NCBI GenBank assembly: GCA_016927865.1
Contig: JAFGLU010000044.1
Coordinates: 1 to 41,309, forward strand
Length of the DNA stretch: 41,309 nucleotides
Direction of reading: 5' to 3'
Source of the DNA: Anaerolineaceae bacterium
GTDB lineage: Bacteria; Chloroflexota; Anaerolineae; Anaerolineales; Anaerolineaceae
How positions within the stretch are numbered: position 1 is the stretch's first letter; the number at the start of each line of letters is the position of its first letter. The translations under genes were made by a program, and so were the position numbers. Positions 25,196 to 34,110 of this stretch are shown here, in pieces. The notes under the pieces were generated by a model, which saw nothing but the letters and a program-made list of their open reading frames with translations, ran no database searches and was not told the DNA's origin.

Positions 25196-25418
25196 GTGAC
25201 CCAGATGTTGCAGAGAGCTGTTGGGGGCCTGAGTTTTAACAAGTCGGTAGGCTATGGGCGAGCCCTAAGACCCTGTGTGATTCCCACGCGATGTATGTCA
25301 ATAAAAATGACCGTCGGCATGGTGTTCAACACGGAACTCGGATGCCGGAAACATGCCTTAATCTGTACGATGGGGTAGATTTGAATTCGGTTTTTTTGTT
25401 TGGAAAGGATCTGTCTGT
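25196..25418 (+). promoter_or_regulatory. Long 5' leader of the RRM-protein gene
   Basis: A leader of about 223 bases with no gene in it. CGGCAT/ATGCCG (25315-25348) encloses a smaller stem. The end has a T-run (25388-25397) and the ribosome-binding site GGAAAGGA. Long leaders of cold-induced RNA-binding protein genes in other bacteria act as thermosensors or autoregulatory targets; this is inferred by analogy. Confidence 0.45.
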
Positions 25419-25790
25419 ATGAACATCTATGTTGGGAATCTGCCGTTCACTACCGGTGAAGAAGAGCTTCGCGAGACTTTCGGAGCTTACGGCGATGTCG
25501 AGTCTGTGTCTGTGATCAAAGATCAATTCACTGGTCAGTCACGCGGGTTCGGTTTCGTAGTCATGCCCAATGACGCGGAAGGTAATGCTGCTATCAATGC
25601 TTTGAACGGGAAAGAAATCAAAGGTCGCCCGCTGAAGGTCAACGAAGCTCGCCCTCGCGAAAGCGGTGGTGGTGGTCGCGGTCCTGGTGGTGGCATGGGC
25701 GGCGGCCAGGGCGGCTTCCGCCGTGGTCCTGGTGGCGGTGGTGGTGATCGCCGCGGTGGTTCCGGTGGCGATCGTCGCAACAACTGGTAA
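25419..25790 (+). CDS. Glycine-rich RRM RNA-binding protein
   Basis: 123 residues. One RNA-recognition motif (1-80) with RNP2 NIYVGNLPF and RNP1 SRGFGFVVM is followed by a glycine- and arginine-rich tail (about 85-123) with GGGRGPGGG repeats. The layout is that of cyanobacterial Rbp proteins and eukaryotic glycine-rich cold-inducible proteins, which bind single-stranded RNA. It is transcribed alone, between its promoter and a T-tailed hairpin. A role in RNA stability or cold adaptation is inferred from the family. Confidence 0.93.
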   Translation: MNIYVGNLPFTTGEEELRETFGAYGDVESVSVIKDQFTGQSRGFGFVVMPNDAEGNAAINALNGKEIKGRPLKVNEARPRESGGGGRGPGGGMGGGQGGFRRGPGGGGGDRRGGSGGDRRNNW

Positions 25791-25808
25791 ACACCCCTCT
25801 TGTCTAAC

Positions 25809-25839
25809 AAAACAACCCTCTCGCCCAGAGGGTTGTTTT
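25809..25839 (+). terminator. Terminator of the RRM-protein gene
   Basis: 13-bp stem (25809-25821 / 25827-25839) with loop CGCCC, ending in TTTTCTTG; a conventional intrinsic terminator 19 bases past the stop. Confidence 0.88.
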
Positions 25840-25852
25840 CTTGTAACTGAGG

Positions 25853-25934
25853 GGTAACTATCAGGCCTTGGTAGAAAAGTTCCGAATTTGTGGTGTTGGG
25901 CGGGGCGAAGCCCCGCCCAACACCACAAATTCGG
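25853..25934 (+). repeat. Palindrome-plus-tail repeat, copy 2
   Basis: Tail 25853-25881 (GGTAACTATCAG ... GGTAGAAAAGTT) followed by a perfect 25-bp hairpin (25882-25906 / 25910-25934) with a GAA loop. The stem shares CCGAATTTG with copies 1 and 4 but its inner half differs, with every change matched on the other arm. Confidence 0.8.
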
Positions 25935-25951
25935 CCTCCTCCCCCAAAGGG

Positions 25952-26042
25952 CTGAGTAGTAGTAACACGCGGGTAGAGAACGTGCTTAAATTTCAAGTGC
26001 CTGTAGGGTACTATGCGCCCTACAGGCACTTGAAATTTAAGC
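25952..26042 (+). repeat. Palindrome-plus-tail repeat, copy 3
   Basis: Tail 25952-25983 (GCTGAGTAGTAGTAAC ... GGGTAGAGAACGT) followed by a perfect 25-bp hairpin (25984-26008 / 26018-26042) with a nine-base loop. The stem is the most diverged of the family (CTTAAATTTCAAGTG core) and lacks the GCGAAGC apex. It sits 17 bases after copy 2 in the same orientation, between convergent genes. Confidence 0.7.
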
Positions 26043-26100
26043 GATCTTCCCTCTCTGGCTAATTATTCAGGTGACTACTTCCGTAACCTGAGCCTGGGTT

Positions 26101-27810
26101 TCAACCTTTCCAATACTCACGTTCCTTTTGGAAGATCCTGCGCAGAATGGCCAGAGCTGTGGCGTAGGTGGAATCCATGCCGAAGTAGCTGAGCGTGCCT
26201 GCGCCCAGGTTCTTGCCCTTGCCCAGCGGGGTATCGGAGGCGTAGTGTAGGAAACCCAGATCGAAAGGCAGATGGTAAAGATGGACGATTTCGTCCAGGG
26301 GGTGGCGCTTGGGGCGAGACATTTCAAAGACGGCGGATAGATAAGGTCCGGCTTCCATCTCGATGTCGGCGTAGCCTTCGGTGTAGAACACGTCCATGAC
26401 GTGCACATTTTGCAGGAAGGTGCCCAACACGCTGAGCGCTTTCTGGTTGTCCAGCACGGTGCCATAGGTCAGGTAGGGGGTGACGTCGTTGGCGCTAAAG
26501 CAGTTGTCGAAGAGGTAAGTGTTGTGCGAGTGTTCGTCCTGCACAACGGTGGGAATCATCACGTCACCGCGAATGGCGTTGAGGGTGGCGGCTTTGCCCA
26601 TCACGTAGACCCCCAGGACGTTGAAGACCTGCTCGGCGACCTTGGAGAGAATATTGTAGGCAGCCAGGCCCAGCGGGTAGTCGATGTTGAGGATGAGGGC
26701 GTCGGTTTTCTTGAGAAAATCGAAACCGCCATCCAACAGGCGCGGGTCCAGGCGCTGGGAATTGAGGCGCTCCAGGTCAATCACCTGGGCTTCCACGTCA
26801 AAGGCGTGCTCGCTGGGCACGCGGACAATACCGGCTTCTTCTTCGGCGATGCGCTGTGCCTGGATGAGGGCGTGGCCGGCAGGTGTTTGCTGGTATTTCT
26901 TTAGGACGTAATACAGGAAGTTCTCTTTGCTGGAAGGCACCTGTCCGCTCTGGATGTGTGCCCATTCGGTCTGAAGTTCGCTGCCGCCTTCGCGCTGAAC
27001 GTAATCGATGATTTCATCAGCGTGGCGCAGAGCAAAGCCGGTGAGCAGGTTGGGTAGAACGTGGGTGTTGCTGGAGACAAAATATACCGGGCGCGAGCGC
27101 AGTGCGGGAGCTTGCCCGGCGACTGGCTCCCACCAGGCATGGGTGGCGCGTTGATATGAGCTGAGCGAACCGGCCAGCAGGCGCACGCCCAAGGAAAAGC
27201 GCCGTGAGCGGATGAGCTCGAGGTTGGCAGCGAAGGCATCGCCCCACACCGTGTGTAAACGCTCTAAATCTTCGATGGGCAGTTGGAGGGTAGCAGCCAG
27301 GCTTGCAAAAGCTTGCGGGTCGGCGGTGGCAGAGGCGAGCGGGATTTCTGCGGGCCAGCTGGCGTGGAGCAGATAGTGCATCTTGTTCCATTCCATCTGG
27401 TAGGCGGTGAGGGTGGGGATGATGTCTTCGATGTCGGATCGTGAGGCAATGTAGCAGGCCAGAATGGTTTGACCGTCAAAGAAGCAGCGGCGGCGGCGGG
27501 CGCGGGCCGGGGCGGGTTGCCAGGATTCTACTTGCGCATAGCCGTGATGAACGAAGACTTCGTCGCTTTGTCCGAGCACCACCGATCGCACCTGGGGCAT
27601 GCAATCGGGCAGGCGCAACAGGCTGTAGATGAAGGCTGAGATATCGGGTTCGCTCTGGCGGGCATTGGGATGCAGCAACGAGTTCATCCCGGCGTGGATT
27701 TCTTCGAGGGTGCGGATTTGCACCTCGGTGGAAGAGCGCAGCAGCGAGTAGATGGTGCTGCGATACAGGCGAATTTCTTCGGACGTGGCACTGGGAACGG
27801 TTCTTTGCAT
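26101..27810 (-). CDS. Uncharacterised 569-residue protein, possible nucleoside-phosphorylase-like C-terminus
   Basis: No signal peptide or membrane helix. The N-terminal two thirds are alpha-rich and not recognised. From about residue 380 the order of motifs resembles the nucleoside phosphorylase/nucleosidase fold: ALILNIDYPLG, VYVMGKAATLNAIRGDVMIPTVVQDEHS, a long central loop, and YTEGYADIEMEAGPYLSA, which recalls the base-binding 'MEs/MExG' segment, then FGMDSTYATALAI in the place of the catalytic aspartate. This is inference from pattern only; the family may correspond to a domain of unknown function shared by Bacteroidota and Chloroflexota. It is transcribed alone; TACAAT lies six bases before the ATG, suggesting a leaderless message. 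Confidence 0.6.
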   Translation of the reverse strand: MQRTVPSATSEEIRLYRSTIYSLLRSSTEVQIRTLEEIHAGMNSLLHPNARQSEPDISAFIYSLLRLPDCMPQVRSVVLGQSDEVFVHHGYAQVESWQPAPARARRRRCFFDGQTILACYIASRSDIEDIIPTLTAYQMEWNKMHYLLHASWPAEIPLASATADPQAFASLAATLQLPIEDLERLHTVWGDAFAANLELIRSRRFSLGVRLLAGSLSSYQRATHAWWEPVAGQAPALRSRPVYFVSSNTHVLPNLLTGFALRHADEIIDYVQREGGSELQTEWAHIQSGQVPSSKENFLYYVLKKYQQTPAGHALIQAQRIAEEEAGIVRVPSEHAFDVEAQVIDLERLNSQRLDPRLLDGGFDFLKKTDALILNIDYPLGLAAYNILSKVAEQVFNVLGVYVMGKAATLNAIRGDVMIPTVVQDEHSHNTYLFDNCFSANDVTPYLTYGTVLDNQKALSVLGTFLQNVHVMDVFYTEGYADIEMEAGPYLSAVFEMSRPKRHPLDEIVHLYHLPFDLGFLHYASDTPLGKGKNLGAGTLSYFGMDSTYATALAILRRIFQKEREYWKG

Positions 27811-27843
27811 AACCTGATTGTATCAAACTATGGGGGAGAAGAT

Positions 27844-27897
27844 ACCCAAAAACAGATGATGGCCGCGGAAACCCGCGGCCATCATCTGTTTTTGGGT
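27844..27897 (-). terminator. Long hairpin after the ABC exporter operon
   Basis: Perfect 25-bp arms (27844-27868 / 27873-27897) with loop AAAC, 16 bases past the permease stop on the minus strand. It lies between that stop and the upstream region of the next minus-strand gene and so should end the exporter transcript. Confidence 0.75.
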
Positions 27898-27913
27898 TAA
27901 CCTACGATTGTGT

Positions 27914-30511
27914 TTACTCGTAGCGCAGGGCTTCGATGATATCCAGGCGGGCGGCCTGGCGGGCAGGAATGATGGAGGCCAGCGCGCCGAAGATCAAACC
28001 GACGGCGATGGCTGCCAGCAGTCCGCTCCAAGGGAAGTAATACTCCACCGGGAAGCCTACGGTTCCCAGCGAATTGGTAGTGACGTAGCCCAGGTACAAG
28101 CCGCCCAGCAGGCCAAAGGCAACCCCCACCGCCGCCAGGAGCAGGGCTTCCACCAAAACGATCTTACGGATTTGTTTTTGCGTGGCGCCCACCGCGCGGA
28201 TCATGCCGATTTCGCGAGTGCGCTCAATAACGCCGATAGCCAGGGTGTTGATCATAGCGATCAGCGATGGAATGGCCAGGAACAAGAATACGAAGTACAT
28301 TGAAGAGAAGGCCATTCTCATTAAACCGCTCATTTGCTCGTAATAGGCTTTGCCATTGATCATGTTGAACTGCGGGTAGTTCTGCCGCACTTGTTTGATG
28401 GCCGTTTCCACGGTTGGTTGGTCGGCGCCAGGAGCCAGGTTGAGTTGCAAGAACACGTCTTCAGTCTTGCCAAAATCTTTCTCCATGTTGGCATGAGAGA
28501 TGTACGCCGTGATGAGCTTGATGTTGAGGAAATCGCCCGCAGCCGCAACGACCCTATAGTTGACTGTCCCATTCGGAGTGATGAGCGGCACGGTGTCGCC
28601 GACTTTCAAGCCGGTGGAGCTCATGAAAACACCGTTGCCGATCAGCGTGCGTTCGTCGTTGAGGGCCGCATAGGCGACTTCAGGATCGCCCTGTGTGAAT
28701 TCCAACCCACCTACCTCTGGGAAGCTGTGTGGGTCAATTCCCATCATGGAAACGGCCACGCCATCGGTTGAGGCAGATTGGCCCTTGGTAAACTGGGGCA
28801 GTACATCGGCGACGGCGCTGCTGAAGCGCATGGAGGTCACAGCTCCCACGCCGTCAATGGCGCGCAGTTCGTCGGCAAAGGAAGCATCTGCACCGATATT
28901 GTTGGCCCAAATGCCGACGGAGGGCGGAATGAACAGGTAATCGGAGCCCAGGCTTTCGCGGAGAACTCTCATGAAGGTTTCTTCGATGGTCGTGGCCATG
29001 CCGGCAACCACGACGATGATGGCCAGGGCGATCATGGAGGTGCTGGCGGTTACGGCCACGCGTTCGGGTTGGCGGGTGAGGTTGCCTTGGGCAACAAAGC
29101 CGGTGCCTTCACGCGCCAGCAGGCGCGAAAACAGCGCCCCAAAACCCAGGGCTATGGGCCGCACCAGCGCTGGGGCAATCAAGATCAGCCCGGCGATGAA
29201 GATCAATGCGCCAGGGGTCGCCAGGGCAGGTTGGCCGCTGAACAAGGCCGCCAGCGACAAGGCAATTAAGATGATGCCGGTGATGGCGCTCGCGCCGAAC
29301 ATTCTTCGGGCCAGCTTGCCGTTGGTGGATGGGCGCAGCGCTTCCAGCGGTGTGACGCGACCAGCACTGAAAGCAGGCAGTAGGCCGGCCAGCAGCGTTA
29401 CGCCAATGCCCAAAGCGGAGGAGATGAGCACGATGGAGAGGGTGACCACGGGCTTCTGAAGCTGAACGTTCATGAAGTTTCCCAGCAGCGGGGTGGCGAT
29501 GCCCATTAATAGTTCAACTAGCAGGTACCCCAAAACCATACCGGTCAGGGTGCCCACGATGCCCTGGATAAGACCTTCGGTAAGGATGATCCCTGTGATC
29601 ATGCGCCTCGAGGCGCCTACCGCTCGCAACATACCAATATCGCGACGGCGCTCGGCGATGAGGGTGCGGAAGGTGTTGAAGATGATGAATGCGCCCATGA
29701 AGAGGGCCAGCGCGCCGATCACATTGAAGGCGTTCTGGGCAATTTGCAGCGTGCCAAAGATCTCAGATGCGCTGCTCAACGCGCCCAGTTGATATTCGCT
29801 GCCCAGGCGGCTGGATACGGCCTGTTCGATAGCGGCGCGCTCATCCTCAGCGGTGGTATTGAAGTTGGCTTCCACAGAACTGAACTTGCCCTCCATCTCC
29901 AGCAGATACTGCGCGTCGGAGACGGGTACCAGCACTTCTTCATTCCCAGGGGCCATGCGCGGGGGCAGAATGCCCACAATTTCAAGGTTGGTCAAGCCCT
30001 GGGCGGTGGGCAGTTGCAGCGTGTCACCGAGTTGCAGGCCTAAAGTATCGGCCATGGTGACGGAAATAAGGCAGACGCCGGTGTCGCCTTCTTGTAGGAA
30101 GCGGCCTTGATCCATCAGATAGGCGCGCATTTGTGAAGCTAGCGCGGGGTCCAGCCCGACCATTGTGAGGACGCTGATCCTATCCTGCTGGGTGGGGTCC
30201 TGGTCGAAGAAGTCGGCGGGTAGGTTGAGCGGCCTTGAGACCAGTCCTTGCGCAACGCGGACGCCTTCCACGGCACGCACCTCGTCCAGCACAGAGTTGT
30301 TAAAGGGCGTGCCGGCGCGGTGAGATACGGTTAGATCGACTTCATTGGAAGCCGCCAGCATGGTGGCCTGGAAGGTTTTCAATAAGGTAGGCAGCATGAT
30401 GTTCATGCCAAAGATAACCAGCACGCCGAACACGACGGCTAAGGTGGTTAAGAACGTGCGTAATTTGCGCCCGTTGAGATAGCGAAGAGCGAGAATCCAT
30501 TGAATGTTCAT
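27914..30511 (-). CDS. ABC transporter permease, MacB/FtsX type
   Basis: 865 residues with two MacB-type halves. N-terminal helix (about 17-38), periplasmic core domain (about 45-245, QGLVSRPLNLP and similar), FtsX helices including LIAERRRDIGMLRAVGASRRMI, a middle set of helices, a second periplasmic domain (about 490-700) and a final FtsX block with VIERTREIGMIRAVGATQKQIRKIV. The duplicated ERxREIGxxRAxGA motif is the family signature. Such permeases work as mechanotransmitters for lipoprotein, peptide or antibiotic export rather than classical import. The ATG at 30511 has GGAG upstream. It is co-transcribed with the ATPase gene 64 bases upstream. Confidence 0.92.
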   Translation of the reverse strand: MNIQWILALRYLNGRKLRTFLTTLAVVFGVLVIFGMNIMLPTLLKTFQATMLAASNEVDLTVSHRAGTPFNNSVLDEVRAVEGVRVAQGLVSRPLNLPADFFDQDPTQQDRISVLTMVGLDPALASQMRAYLMDQGRFLQEGDTGVCLISVTMADTLGLQLGDTLQLPTAQGLTNLEIVGILPPRMAPGNEEVLVPVSDAQYLLEMEGKFSSVEANFNTTAEDERAAIEQAVSSRLGSEYQLGALSSASEIFGTLQIAQNAFNVIGALALFMGAFIIFNTFRTLIAERRRDIGMLRAVGASRRMITGIILTEGLIQGIVGTLTGMVLGYLLVELLMGIATPLLGNFMNVQLQKPVVTLSIVLISSALGIGVTLLAGLLPAFSAGRVTPLEALRPSTNGKLARRMFGASAITGIILIALSLAALFSGQPALATPGALIFIAGLILIAPALVRPIALGFGALFSRLLAREGTGFVAQGNLTRQPERVAVTASTSMIALAIIVVVAGMATTIEETFMRVLRESLGSDYLFIPPSVGIWANNIGADASFADELRAIDGVGAVTSMRFSSAVADVLPQFTKGQSASTDGVAVSMMGIDPHSFPEVGGLEFTQGDPEVAYAALNDERTLIGNGVFMSSTGLKVGDTVPLITPNGTVNYRVVAAAGDFLNIKLITAYISHANMEKDFGKTEDVFLQLNLAPGADQPTVETAIKQVRQNYPQFNMINGKAYYEQMSGLMRMAFSSMYFVFLFLAIPSLIAMINTLAIGVIERTREIGMIRAVGATQKQIRKIVLVEALLLAAVGVAFGLLGGLYLGYVTTNSLGTVGFPVEYYFPWSGLLAAIAVGLIFGALASIIPARQAARLDIIEALRYE

Positions 30512-30575
30512 TGACAGACTCCTTTACGGTCCCCGTGGGGCCGCAAATCGGAACGATAAATCAAGCCGTGACGGG

Positions 30576-31283
<708 letters not shown>

Positions 31284-31378
31284 TGTAAACTCCTTCATAA
31301 TACAAAAAGAAGACAACAGGGATGGATTCCCGGTTGGATTGAACGGAAAGTGGATGTGGATTTGCCGGGAGGCTTTTA

Positions 31379-31960
31379 TCAGGATTTTTTGGGGCGCCCT
31401 CGCGGGCGCGTTTCGGGTTCAGGCGGGGGATGCGAGCGGATTTCATCCAGGCGGCCTTCCACCATGTCCAACCAGCGTAGATCGGCCTCCAGATGCATCA
31501 CAGCTTTGTCCAGCAACAAGATTTGGGCCAAGTTTTCCATGCCGTTCAAGGCTTGCCGCTGAGTGGTCAAGCCGTGCAGGTCGCGGAACAAACTGGAGCG
31601 CTGCACGTGGATGACCGCATATGGGTCGGCGAACTCGTCGTTGATACTGAGCATCAGCTTTAGATAGAACTCGTCGCGTTGATGAACTTCCTCTACCGCT
31701 CCCTCAAACCAATCGCCAAGTTCTTCGCGCCCGGCGGGGGTGATGTCAAAAATGTGTTTTTCGGGCCCGCCGTCTTGCTCAATGGCCGCTTCTGCCACCA
31801 GCCCGCTTTCTTCCAGGCGCGAAAGGGTGGTATAGATTTGGGCGGGCTTGACTTCCCAATTCTGTTCACCGCCGATTAACGCCTCAAAAGCGCTGCGGAG
31901 TTCGTAACCGTGGCGGGGCTTTTGGGCTAGCAGACCGAGAATGGCGTGGCGGACAGACAT
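31379..31960 (-). CDS. PadR-family regulator with AT-hook-like tail
   Basis: 193 residues. The winged helix is clear (HAILGLLAQKPRHGYELRSAFEAL, then KPAQIYTTLSRLEESGLV), followed by a long C-terminal helical domain of the Vir/PadR-s1 type (LRRSSL...WLDMVEGRLDEIR). The last residues RPRGRPKKS form an AT-hook-like motif (RGRPKK), unusual for PadR proteins. It is the first gene of the exporter operon with a consensus promoter at 31998-32026. Autoregulation and control of export in response to a toxic ligand is the usual scheme. Confidence 0.9.
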   Translation of the reverse strand: MSVRHAILGLLAQKPRHGYELRSAFEALIGGEQNWEVKPAQIYTTLSRLEESGLVAEAAIEQDGGPEKHIFDITPAGREELGDWFEGAVEEVHQRDEFYLKLMLSINDEFADPYAVIHVQRSSLFRDLHGLTTQRQALNGMENLAQILLLDKAVMHLEADLRWLDMVEGRLDEIRSHPPPEPETRPRGRPKKS

Positions 31961-31997
31961 CGGAATAAATACTCCACAAGATACTAGTTTATAAAAT

Positions 31998-32026
31998 AAT
32001 ATATAACGAGTTAGTAGTTTTGTCAA
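31998..32026 (-). promoter_or_regulatory. Promoter of the PadR-exporter operon
   Basis: Minus-strand TTGACA (32021-32026), 17-base spacer, TATATT (31998-32003). Its AT-rich surroundings (TTATATATTATTTTATAA) could bind the PadR protein and its AT-hook tail; the operator is inferred. Confidence 0.75.
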
Positions 32027-32200
32027 TAGGGTCTTTGTCAAGAATTGGTCAAGGCAAGAGGCTTCTATTTTGAGCTTGGGGGCGACTTCGCCACCCTCAA
32101 GCCCAAAATTGCGAAACCTACTATGACGACTCCCTTCGAACCTTCAAAGGTCGGCGTGCAAGGAGGTTCTTTTTTGGTAGAATGATAAGAAGGTTACTCC

Positions 32201-33268
32201 ATGCGATACACTCGATCGATTGTTCCTGCACTCATTCTGGCCGGACTGCTGACGGGATGCGGCTTGCCCGTGCAACCATCAACGGCGGCTGTTGGCACGC
32301 CCTCGCAGCCTGCTTACCAAACGGTGGCGGTGATGCTCAGCGAGACGGCCCAGATGGGTGTCACGCCGCAAAACACCGCTTCGCTGGAACCAACACAAGA
32401 GATGGCAACGCCCCAGCCTTCCAGCACCAGCACCGTGACCCCGGTCAGCGCCAGCGTTACGCCGCTGCCTAACACCAGCGAAACACCTGAGACGCTTTGC
32501 AACCTGGCACAGGCAGGCATTCCTATTGATGTGACTATTCCAGATGACACGACCATGCAGCCGGGCCAGCAGTTCACCAAAACATGGCGGCTGGTCAATT
32601 CGGGCAGTTGTGCCTGGACGCAGGAGTATGCGCTGGTGTGGTTTTCGGGGGATGACCTGGGCAGCCGGCGGGAGGAATTCCTGCGGGCTGCGGTGCAGCC
32701 AGGAGAAACGGTTGAACTTTCGGTAGATATGACTGCGCCAGAGCAGGGCGGGGTGTATCAAAGTAATTGGAAGCTGCGCAACCCGGCCGGCGGCCTGTTT
32801 GGCATTGGCCCAGGCGGCGGTGCGCCTTTCTGGGTGAGGATCCAGGTGATTGTGCCTGCGACGATCACCCCTACGCCTACTGCTACAAGTGAGGCTGCCC
32901 CGACCGAGACCGTGGAGGTCATCAACGATGGCTTTGTAACCCTGATGGCGCCCCAGGCCTTCGATCTGGAAAGCGCATTGACAGATACCGAGTTCGAAGA
33001 TGATTTGTCTCTGAAACTTGTGGATGGCAACCTGATTCTTGAGCCGGTGAACGGCGCGGAAATGGCCGATTTTGGCACAAATATCCCCAGTTTCAGTGCT
33101 TGCCAGGCAGCTCAGACAAGCGCCAGTGCGCTGCAATTAGGATCGGGATTAACGGGCCGTTACCTGTGCGTGCGCACCAACCTGGGCCTGACGGCGTACG
33201 TGCAGTTGACACGTATCGATACCGTGGGCAGCGAGGTAGATATGAATTTTGTGACCTGGGCGGAGTAA
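32201..33268 (+). CDS. Lipoprotein with NBR1-type Ig-like domain
   Basis: 355 residues. The signal peptide ends in the lipobox LTGC (Cys20) and a threonine/serine/proline-rich linker follows (to about 100). Residues about 108-215 match the Ig-like 'next to BRCA1' central domain: TMQPGQQFTKTWRLVNSGSCAWTQEYALVWFSG, then PGETVELSVDMTAPEQGGVYQSNWKLRN. After a short low-complexity linker a C-terminal region of about 110 residues (FDLESALTDTEFEDDLSLKL onward) is not recognised. In eukaryotes the domain binds autophagy partners; in Chloroflexota similar surface proteins are common but not characterised. Its stop is six bases before the rsmI start. Confidence 0.88.
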   Translation: MRYTRSIVPALILAGLLTGCGLPVQPSTAAVGTPSQPAYQTVAVMLSETAQMGVTPQNTASLEPTQEMATPQPSSTSTVTPVSASVTPLPNTSETPETLCNLAQAGIPIDVTIPDDTTMQPGQQFTKTWRLVNSGSCAWTQEYALVWFSGDDLGSRREEFLRAAVQPGETVELSVDMTAPEQGGVYQSNWKLRNPAGGLFGIGPGGGAPFWVRIQVIVPATITPTPTATSEAAPTETVEVINDGFVTLMAPQAFDLESALTDTEFEDDLSLKLVDGNLILEPVNGAEMADFGTNIPSFSACQAAQTSASALQLGSGLTGRYLCVRTNLGLTAYVQLTRIDTVGSEVDMNFVTWAE

Positions 33269-33273
33269 ACTGG

Positions 33274-34110
33274 GTGGGCATCCTGTACCTTGTCGCCACG
33301 CCCATCGGCAACCTGGAGGACATCAGCCTGCGGGCTGTGCGTGTATTGCGCGAAGCTGGCATGGTGGCCGCTGAGGATACGCGCCAAACCCACAAGCTTC
33401 TGGACCGTCATGAGATACGCCCGCCTCGCCTGATTAGCTATCACGAACACAACAAGATTGGCCGCCTGGACGAGGTGCTGGGCGCGCTGGCCGAGGGTGA
33501 CGTGGCGCTGGTTTCGGACGCAGGCACCCCTGGGTTGAATGATCCCGGCTATGAGTTGGTGCGGGCGGCGTTGCAGGCGGGTTTTGAGGTGAGCCCCATT
33601 CCGGGCCCTTCGGCGCCGCTGGCGGCGCTGGTGGCTTCTGGGCTGCCCACCGATGCCTTTGTTTACCTGGGCTACCTTCCGCGGCGCGGCGTTGAACGCC
33701 GGGCGCGGCTGGCAGAAGCAGCCCATTATCCCTATACGCTGATCTTCTTGGAGACCCCCCACCGCCTGACAGAAGCGCTGGCGGATATCGAGGCGGTGTT
33801 AGGCGACCGCCCGCTGGTAGCGGCGCGCGAGCTGACCAAGCTGCACGAGGAGTTGCTGCGCGGAACCGTTTCGAGTGCGCGGGCCCATTTTGTGCAGGTA
33901 GAGCCGCGCGGTGAATTTACCCTGGTGGTGGGCGGAGCGGCCCCCACGGATGATACCTGGGATGCTGACCGGCTGGACGAGGCCTTGCGGTCAGGTCTGG
34001 CGGCGGGCGAGCCCACCGGCGACCTGGCCGAGCGAGTGGCTGCCCAGGCAGGCTGGAAGAAGAAGGTGGTTTACCAGCGGATTCTGGCGATCAAGCGAGG
34101 CGGAAAATGA
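33274..34110 (+). CDS. rsmI: 16S rRNA (cytidine-1402 2'-O) methyltransferase
   Basis: 278 residues, a tetrapyrrole-methylase-fold enzyme using S-adenosylmethionine to modify the decoding centre of 16S rRNA. Signatures are LYLVATPIGNLEDISLRAV, AAEDTRQTHKLLD, VSDAGTPGLNDPG and FVYLGYLPRRG; the C-terminal basic segment GWKKKVVYQRILAIKRG is the usual RsmI helical tail. The GTG at 33274 is chosen because the family starts directly at GxLYLVATPIGN; earlier in-frame starts would overlap the lipoprotein gene. It overlaps the next gene by four bases. Confidence 0.96.
   Translation: MGILYLVATPIGNLEDISLRAVRVLREAGMVAAEDTRQTHKLLDRHEIRPPRLISYHEHNKIGRLDEVLGALAEGDVALVSDAGTPGLNDPGYELVRAALQAGFEVSPIPGPSAPLAALVASGLPTDAFVYLGYLPRRGVERRARLAEAAHYPYTLIFLETPHRLTEALADIEAVLGDRPLVAARELTKLHEELLRGTVSSARAHFVQVEPRGEFTLVVGGAAPTDDTWDADRLDEALRSGLAAGEPTGDLAERVAAQAGWKKKVVYQRILAIKRGGK

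Noticed and set aside
25882-26042. CRISPR-like array from the two adjacent palindromes
   Set aside because: Only two units, with different stems and no regular spacers; no cas genes in the window.
33100-33273. Longer rsmI start at 33100
   Set aside because: It lies inside the lipoprotein gene; the RsmI family begins at the GTG at 33274.
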